From Rhea pennata (lineage: Eukaryota > Chordata > Aves > Rheiformes > Rheidae): a stretch of DNA of 64,000 bases. The notes under the pieces are model-generated. The model was not told the origin of the DNA. It searched no databases and saw nothing but the letters and a program-made list of their open reading frames with translations. Made by a program: the position numbers and the translations under genes. The stretch spans positions 123,212,602-123,276,601 of the forward strand of contig NC_084665.1 in assembly GCF_028389875.1 (NCBI RefSeq), given 5' to 3'. Within the stretch, counting starts at the first letter, position 1; the number at the start of each line of letters is the position of its first letter. Positions 56,201-64,000 of the stretch are shown piece by piece.

Positions 56201-59200
56201 ACTGATCACATACAGTACCCACTGAATACTCTATACATAGTTTCAGGCAAACCATTCCCAGGATCTGGAGGGTACATCTACCGCTAAGAAGAAATCCAGG
56301 GATCGATCTATAAGTGTGTCCAATATAACACGCTCTTATGAAGCAACATTGGTGTTACTTGTTCTGATCCTAAAAAAGCCAAACATTTTGCTTGTCCATA
56401 CTTAGAGGTCATGGACATCTTGGTTAAAAGTTCTTTGCTGTAGAAATGATTATGGAATTACAGGTTTTTCCTGCTTTTTTTTTTTTGTTGTTGTTGTTTG
56501 TTTGTTTGTTTGTTTTTCCCTAATGGCTCACTTTCAGTCCTTCCTTCTTTGGTAAAGTAGGGAGAACAGTATCAGAGCAAACTCTTCCTCAAACACAGGT
56601 ATTTTTCTACTCTAGTTTCATAATTATTTCATAGATTAACATTCTTTTATTAGAATTGGCTTTGCTGTGTAATAAGGCCACATTGAATTTACCAGATGGG
56701 TGTGCAAAGAACTGTGCAGAATTAGCTGTGGCATTTTCCCCACTCACGTAGCAGGCAACTGAAGCAGCTCACAGAGCTAGACACACAACGCAGCCAAAGA
56801 CATTCCTCCCATTTCCTAGTTAGAGGGAAGCAGAAAAGAGATTTCCCTGAAGATAATAGTATTCCATGATTAGTCCGTAGTCGCTATGACTGCACTAGAT
56901 GCACTTCGTTAGCATAGGAATACCATATAATGTATCACTTGTAGTGAGGGCAGTTTTGTAGCTATAGTTGCATCCTTTGTGTCTTTTGTACAATAATGTC
57001 CTCTCAGACAGCCAAGGAATAGGGGCTTCTGCTAGCATAGATAAGTCATTCAGTTCTAGACAGTGAGGCTGGAAATACTCCATAGTAAAAAAAAAAAAAG
57101 GAGTGATAAAGGAATTAGGCACCTGGCAACACTGTGAGTCACACTGTTGTCCACAAGTGGTGTGTTCAGAAGTAAAAAGTGTTTCACTGAATCATAAGTG
57201 GTCAGATCTGTAAAGGAAATAATGAGAGAAAACATTGTTAGAAAAGATGGTGCTTCTGTTGCTTACTGCTGATTTACGATAGGAGACTTGGCAAAACCTG
57301 TATTTCTGATGCAGCTATTGACACAGCTAACATTGCCCCCTTTCTGATGGCAGTTGGTAAACCTACACAGTGCTCCTCATGCTCCCATCATTAGACACGT
57401 GAGTATATGTCCCACTTCACTTCCTTCTTCTCTGGATTACCTAAATGGAAAATTTTGCAAAAAAACTCATTCGCCAAAACCAGAAACAACACAGTAACAA
57501 TGGTTGTACCTCCCCCACTTCTGTAACAGTTTGCAAATATTATGAAATATGTTGGAAACGTTGGACAATAGTAGTGGATGCATGTGCCATGGACATATCA
57601 TGAGTGGCTGAAAGCAGACATGAGTTACAGTGTCTGGGAGCCTGAATGAAAGATGGCTGCCTGAAAGTTAGTGGCAGATCTGGGATACATTTCCAATGTC
57701 CTGGCCTGAAAATTCAAAGCTCTACCTAGTAACCAGGATGACCCTCCCAGCTCTTTCTAGGGCTTTACAGCCCAAATGTGGTGTACAGCCAATGGTGAAC
57801 ATTTTCCAATGGTGAAAGAGTTCATGTCATAGGCAAAAACCTCTGAAAGGAGAGCAGAGACCAACATATCTGAGCAGTTCTGAGCAGACACAGGAGGGCT
57901 CTTATCGGTACATGGGAAAAATAAGCATTTCTTGGATCAGTTGAGCACTCAGGCAGCAACTTCACCCTATTTCAGGAGACTACTAGGGCCCTGAGGGCAC
58001 TGATGGGCATTATTAACCCTGGTCAACCTCACCTGGTCCTTCAACCACACTGCTGTCCTTGAGACCCATTTCAGCCCAGCCCTGGGCCTTCAGTCCCTGC
58101 CTGACCTATGTTGTAGCTGTGCCTCTCTGCAGCTTTGGCATAGCCATGACTGTGCCTGGATCCAGACACTGACCTGTAGATGGACCTCCTGGTGTGACCT
58201 TGGACCCGCCAGTGATCACTGGGCTGTGTCTGATCATGGTTACCCTCACCAGACCTGATCCTAACTTAACTTCCAGGCTTGACCTTAGGTTTGCTTTCTT
58301 ACCTCAGACTTGCCTGAGGATCTGGACTCATGGTTGAAGCTGGCTGTCATCCCTGAGTCTGCCCTGCTTGGCTACCATGGGACAAGCCCCGCTTAGCAAG
58401 GTCCCTGCCCTACTGGCCATTGGATCCACCTTGGATCCCAGCCACTAGGGAACAGCCAGCCCACACTGGCAGTCTACTTGAGCCATCTCAAGCCCTGAAC
58501 CATGCATCATGGAGCCTCATCTGCACCTGTGCAGGACTTTGTACCTGTCTCCTCCTGAAGGGCAAGCATGGCCCTGGGCCCTGATTTCCCCGCAGCACTA
58601 ACTGACTGACAGCCCCAGGCTCTTGATGGAACTGTCCTGTCTCTGAGGCTCCCCAAGGAGGCTTGAACATCCTCCTCCTTCCCCAAGCGTAACAAGGCCT
58701 CCAGGACCTCTCTTAGGCACTCTGAACCCCCTCACCCAGGCCCAAGTCTCTCAAAGTGGCCATGCCACTTTCCCAAGTACCTATCCTGGCTCTGTGCCCT
58801 GAAATAGCCCACTGATACCCCATAGCTATTAAATCACTCCACAGCAAGTACCTTCTGAGCTCGCATCTCTGTAAGCTGTGAGGAGACACCTTGCTGGAGG
58901 GGAGGCTTTTGTTAGGACCCTGAGTGCATTAATAGGCTCTAACGGCTCTGAACAGCTTCACTTGGGGTCACCCCCACACACCTGCCCATGGGCCTAGGAG
59001 CCCTGTTTCAGCTCAGCCCGGGGCCTTGAGTACCTGCCCAAGTTTCACTGGAGGTGTGCCTGTCCACAGCTCCCTCACAGCTATAGCCATGCCGTGGACC
59101 TTGCTGACCTGGACCCCAGCCTGCAGGCTGACTTCTTGGCTTCCTGGCTTGACCTCAGAGCTGCCTCATCACCAAACAAACTTGCCTGACGATCTAGACT

Positions 59201-62200
59201 CTTGGTTGAACCTGGCTAGTATCTCCAAGCCTGCCCTGCTCACCTCATTTGGGGCAGTGGGAGGGCTGGCAACGCCCCTGCCAGGCTGCCTGCGTTACCA
59301 CAATTAGCTCTTGGCTCCCCATCCCTCGGAGAGCAGCCAGCCCTCACTACTCCCTGACAGGAACTCAGGCACAAACCATGCTTTTTAGCAACTTCGTTTC
59401 TACGGGAAAGCAAGCCAAGTGCACTCTGAACAGGACTCCAACACAGAATCAAGAGACTGAGATTAGTTGAGCAGCTAACTCTCCTTTCTTACAGTTCAGA
59501 TGCAGCCTTAAGCACTGCAGAGTAAGTTTTAAATTTACCTCCCATGTTTACCAGAGCAGCTCTCTGAACATTCGGCACCCATCCAGCCCAAAGCCCCCGT
59601 ATTCCTCCTTCAGAAAGGATCTTCATAAATGCATGGTGCACTCCTCGAAATCTGAAATGGATATTCAAGCAGTAAGCAGAACATTCAGCCATAGAGAAAT
59701 CTTTGTTTTACATATTTCAAGGCCTTGCTGAACCAGGGCCCCAGCTGGTGGCACACCAGCATTGTCAGAAAAATGAAAATTTATACCCGTGAGGATCTGG
59801 CCTTCCAGATGCGTTTAATCTTTGACCTTCATACTGAGACAACTTTCCAAACACGCCAGCTTCCCTGGTAAGCAGCAATCTGATCACTAATGATAGATGA
59901 CCCTCTGACCCCACAGTATCATTGCAATACTAAAAACATGAGAAACCAAATGATGCCAGCAGTTTAGGGCGCAAACAGCACTGTGTTCTGGTATCAGCAA
60001 GAAGGGTCTCCAGTGCTACTGCTCACAGGCGAACCTAGGCCTTTGCTGCTGCTGTGCTTCCTGCACAGCAGTGTGAGAACAAGCCATTTGCCTTTCAGGT
60101 TCCCTTCTTCAGAAAGTATTCTTCCCTTTCTCTAGAAAAGTACTGGAGCAGAACTGCTGTGTATGTAGGATCAGTGAGGGTTTGTGGTTTAAGGGAATGA
60201 TATGTAAGAAGACGAAAGGCAAGTACAAAAGGAACAAAGAGGAAATCTCAGGTTCCTCACCCTCTCTGTTGCCCAGAGCCATCAGGTGGTACAACTCTTT
60301 TCTCAGAAGAGATCAAATCAACCACCAGGGAAACAGGGTGGTAGAAGAGAGAAAGAGAAAACTTTACCCTTCCTCTCCTTCCCTCAAGAAACATGACTGA
60401 CTCCTGACTAAGTGGTTTAATAGTACTGTGATCCTTGGTGTTATAGTGATTCTTCTTTTCAGATCAGTTTAAAAACTGAAAACAGCATTAGATGTCAAAA
60501 CAGTAAGCAAGGCAAAAGTAGTGACCCCCTGTCATATATGGCAGACAGTCTACCAAGTGGTATCAACTTCAGTCATGACCCATCTGTTCTAGATTTGAAT
60601 ATTTAAGTCTAGGTGGCTTTTTGTATACAACGTTCAATCGTTGTGATCTGGGCCTCCCACAGCAACAGAACCAGACGAAACAGGGGCATGATTAACCAAG
60701 CTCACAGTATGTGCTGCAGAAATGAGCTGGACAAATTACATCCATACATTTTGCATCTAAAATGGTCTGAACGTATGTCCCATATACAAGGAAATTCGCA
60801 ACAGCCTAAGAGTAATCATTAACAGAAGAACTGCCAGCTTAGAGAGGAACTGACCGCAGTGGTTTTCCTTCTAACTTCCTCTTCCCTTCCATCTGCATCT
60901 GTACCTTCACCAGATCAGTTGGGCTGGCAAAAAATTGACCGATGGCACCTGCAGACATGCCTCCAATGACAGCTTTCCTGTTGCAATGGGAAAGAAAACC
61001 TGCTCCAGAATACACTGAAAAGCTTAACAAATCGCAGTGCTTGATCTAAGGAGTTCAACAGCATTGCCCAGATGAAACAAATTTAAATGACTATTTCTTA
61101 TACTAAGAGCCAGAGTTAAGTTAATAACTGTGGCAACTGTAGGTAGTTAATTATATGTTAACAAAATGCTCTGGTTCTTCTTCTGGTTACATTATGTTCC
61201 TCACTTAAGATTTAAAGGCAAGATGGCAAGATACACGAGTAAGAGATGTTGTTCCATATATTACAATAACTGAAGGGTAATACAAAACTCTGAACTGCCT
61301 CCCAGCATATAAAGTTTTGTTTAGCTCTCACATTGCTACTAGATCAGTCATGCTAATTTTCTGGTTCTGCTTATTTCAGTATTATCTGTAGTTCCTTTTC
61401 CTGTAGTTATTTTATCTATATTATACTTTATAAATCCCATCTTAAAAACATTTATAGTTTGCGCCTAAGATTACTGAATACATTTTAGAATAAAATACTT
61501 GATTGGATACGATACTGTATATACATTTTAGCAATTAAAAAAGTCTATAAAATTTACTGATTTTTGCAAATGAGTTTACAGAAAAATCTCCTTCGTGCCC
61601 CACAGGCAAAGGGCTACTTCTGTGGCAATCTGCCACTTGCATTCTCAAAAAAGGGACTGAATAAGATTTAAGTATTACTGAATGAAATCTGCAGAGAAAA
61701 GACCATCTTTTTGCTTTGTTTAGGATCCCTTGTCTCCTCAGGAAAGAGGCTGATAACTTAGGCTGACATTTATTGTACACACATGAACAAGGTGGTGGCT
61801 TTTCCTTCACAACCTGTTTCCTCAGTAGCCAGGAGAGCTAGGAACTCAGTATAACACCAGAAGCAGCAAGCCTTGCTATTCCCCTTACGTTCCCCACTCA
61901 TAAGCTAAAGGCATAATGACAGAATTTCTCACCCATGTCCCCTTTATCTAGGCAGCGTGACAAGCAGCAAAATAGCAAAACTTTGCCATACTACTGCTAA
62001 ATAACACCTAGTGGGACCTATTCCTCCAGCAGCTACGAGATGTACAAGCCCTCACTTTTATGCAAAGTATGTTGGCTAATTGGCTCCAGGAGATATCTGA
62101 CATCTCTGCTAGCCTGCATTCTGATTTTGGAAGTGTGTCCTCACCTAGCCTGAAGGAAGGGAATCAAGCTCTCCATTCTGCCTGAGCTGTGCACTGTACG

Positions 62201-63893
62201 TGAGGCCGGCTGCAAGTCCAGCTTGGCTCAGCTGAACTACAGCCTCTGGTTTTCATTACCCAGTCAGCTGCTGTTACTCGTGTTGGTACTGGTTTTATGC
62301 AATAGCTCACAGCTTCTCTAACAGCCATCACACACAGCTGTATGCCCAGCTATGACTAACCTACAGTTAAGAACTTCCCCTGCCCCAAGAGGAAAAGAAG
62401 AACTGCCACTATGAATCATGGTAAAGCTGCACTTCCTCAGCTCTCATCCAGGCTAATTCCTCCCAGAGACAAACTGTGTCTTCCCAAGCAGCTATTCCTA
62501 TGGGTGGACTTCATCATGCTTCTCTTCATTAGGGCACAATTACTAGAGTAATTGTGGTCTTAGATAAGCCACTGAAGAACTGAGATCAATATTCCTTAAT
62601 CCTGTTCGCAGCTGAATGAAGATACTGCTCCAAAACCAAAATATTAAAAAAAAATCCACATAAGTGTTTAAACTCCTATTTTCTATTTAACTTTTTTAAG
62701 TAGGAAAGTCATGAGGCAAAGATCCCTTTCTAGCCAGTTTTGCAGAACTGCTACAGTAAAGAAAATCCCAAAACAGGCAACAGTATAGAGACAAAATTAC
62801 CAGAACGGAAAGCTTTCATCCTCAGCCCTGCCAAGCACAGAGTCACGAAGGTGTTCGTATGCGACCATCCGCACTCCGGAGTATACTATGGAAAAAAAAA
62901 GTAGGAGACAGTTCTTAAGTCTGCCATTTCTGGACGTTGCACTGTTACAGAAACACCAAGAGATTAGCTGTAAAACATTACAGAGCTTGCCTGGGTCAGC
63001 TGGTCACTGACTTTTACATCCATGATCCATACAGATATGAAAGTCCTGGATATCAGGGCAGAGGGTGCTGACTGGAATAAATGCCAGAACCTTTTAGTGT
63101 CAGAGAATTTCTCTGGCTAAGCCATATGTCTTCCAAGAGGCAGCACGGGTTACGGCTGCAAGCTCAGGAGACCCTACTACATTGGTGACCCTACTTTCAT
63201 GATATGAGTGCTGCTTCATTCTCAGCTGGCTGCCCAGCAATAAAACCTCCCACAAGTGCTTTTGAGGTTTGCTTCTGTCATTATATTTGTAAATAAAACA
63301 CGCAGAGCTGTTACCTCTGGCCAAAACTGCTGATGTATTTCTTTATCCTACTGCTTGCAAACTTATCTTTTTTCCCCAGTCTATCCCCATTTCTCTCAAA
63401 TACAAGATATTTATTGTTCTGAGGATTCCAAGTGTGAAGTGTGAAGAACTTCCTGCAAAGATGACAGGAAAATTACCTTTTATTTCCCAGAAGCCACAAT
63501 AAGGCTGTGAAGGATTGGGCAAGGGAGGGAGGAGAGGGGAATGAGCCAGTCTAATATATTTTTGAGTGGGACTGCAGCGCAGGCTGAAAAGGTCCTTGCA
63601 GTTATATCTAAAGTACAATGGAATATGGCAGGATCACACCCCAAGACTGTTGGCCACAGAAGAGAGCACTCTAACTTGTCCCATCATGAGCAGATAGTCA
63701 CCTATGTGCCTGTAGATAGCAGGTGTGGTTCCTTGCCAGAGCTTTAGTAAGCCTTCCTCTTGCACAATGCCAGCCGCGGTACGCAGCATGCCACGGTACG
63801 GGACAGCCTGGCCAGCAACAGCTCCACTGCGATGAATGGCAGCTTCACCTTGGACCTGCAGTCGAGTTTTCGTGAGATCCAGAGGAAATGTCA
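53217..63893 (-). CDS. SLC25A27: Mitochondrial carrier SLC25A27 (UCP4), exons 2-9; exon 1 off the right edge
   Basis: An inner-mitochondrial-membrane carrier of the SLC25 family (brain-type uncoupling protein 4). Exons in transcript order: 63893-63702, 62885-62801, 60977-60855, 59651-59539, 57207-57123, 55292-55200, 54862-54760 and 53288-53217 (TAA). All phases fit and all junctions are GT-AG. All three carrier signatures Px[DE]xx[KR] are intact: PLDLTK, PTDLVK and PADVVK, one per ~100-residue repeat. Family blocks: [82 protein letters not shown], and the C-terminus [15 protein letters not shown]. The visible coding part is 866 nt; the human protein is 323 residues, so only the N-terminal ~40 residues are missing. 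It lies in tandem upstream of TDRD6, as in other vertebrates. Confidence 0.95.
56475..56517 (+). repeat. Poly-T / (GTT)n / (GTTT)n low-complexity tract
   Basis: A T-run passes into GTT then GTTT units within a SLC25A27 intron. On the minus strand this is an A-rich tract like a retroposon tail, but no element body was recognised beside it. Confidence 0.6.
57983..58468. repeat. GC-rich unclassified repeat, copy 1
   Basis: Shares ordered blocks with 58912-59347: CCCTGAG, CAGC(C/T)CAGCCC.GGGCCTT, TGTGCCTGTC-like, ATAGCCATG, TTGCCTGA..GATCT.GACTC, TGGTTGAA.CTGGCT and AGCAGCCAG-like ends. Both lie between SLC25A27 exons 5 and 6. Possibly a solo-LTR-like or other repeat fossil; the family was not recognised. 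Confidence 0.55.
58912..59347. repeat. GC-rich unclassified repeat, copy 2
   Basis: Direct-orientation partner of copy 1, starting about 930 bp further on. The stretch between them (58470-58905) includes an ATTAAA near 58830 and a CT-rich end, which together with a TGTTAGG start near 58909 would suit an old LTR, but no retroviral coding sequence is nearby. Looks old and broken. Confidence 0.5.
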
Positions 63894-64000
63894 CTGCAGA
63901 GAAACAGCGTGGAACGAACATGAGTATTGCTCCACCTGAAGAGAGCTACTACGTAGCAACATCTGCGCCAGGATATCCCCCGCAAGGTGGTGAACTGGAC
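63894..64000 (-). other. SLC25A27 intron 1 (partial)
   Basis: Sequence upstream of the exon 2 acceptor (TTTCTCTGCAG). It contains no start-codon exon, so the first exon must lie beyond this window. Confidence 0.7.

Overview
This window is nuclear DNA from a bird. The main evidence is five CR1 retrotransposon fragments with the avian (ATTCTATG)n-type 3' end, CpG-island promoters, and a gene order matching the vertebrate ANKRD66 - PLA2G7 - TDRD6 - SLC25A27 block (human 6p12, inverted here). Exons were placed from splice signals, reading phase and remembered protein families; nothing was checked against a database.

Layout. 1.8-2.8 kb (+): an intact single-exon bitter taste receptor. 3.5-3.8 kb (-): a small unrecognised coding-like ORF. 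6.4-14.3 kb (-): ANKRD66 in three exons; its 6.7 kb second intron holds two CR1 elements nested head-on and a tRNA-Trp(CCA) gene. 14.3-22.5 kb: non-coding, with an old CR1 tail, a CpG-rich patch and a large inverted repeat. 22.7-23.3 kb (-): intronless IMP3 in a CpG island. 25.1-34.2 kb (+): a ten-exon PAF acetylhydrolase of the PLA2G7/PAFAH2 family, with an intracellular-looking N-terminus and one GC-AG intron. 38.3-50.1 kb (-): TDRD6, one giant exon plus small 3' exons; its last coding intron carries about 302 perfect copies of an 8-bp unit grown from a CR1 tail. 53.2-63.9 kb (-): SLC25A27 (UCP4), exons 2-9; exon 1 lies beyond the right edge.

The genes are not one pathway. They are a conserved neighbourhood: ribosome biogenesis (IMP3), phospholipid hydrolysis (PLA2G7-like), germline piRNA granules (TDRD6), a mitochondrial carrier (SLC25A27), a taste receptor and an ankyrin protein of unknown role. 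PLA2G7-like and TDRD6 converge tail to tail, with polyadenylation signals about 30 bp apart. IMP3 and PLA2G7-like diverge from the same CpG-rich region.

No novel multi-gene system was found. The most unusual items are the 2.4-kb perfect octamer array inside TDRD6, the PAFAH2-like N-terminus of the PLA2G7-locus enzyme, the 140-bp-arm inverted repeat at 21-22 kb, the nested CR1 pair with a 9-bp target duplication, and extra well-spliced minus-strand exons between TDRD6 and PLA2G7.
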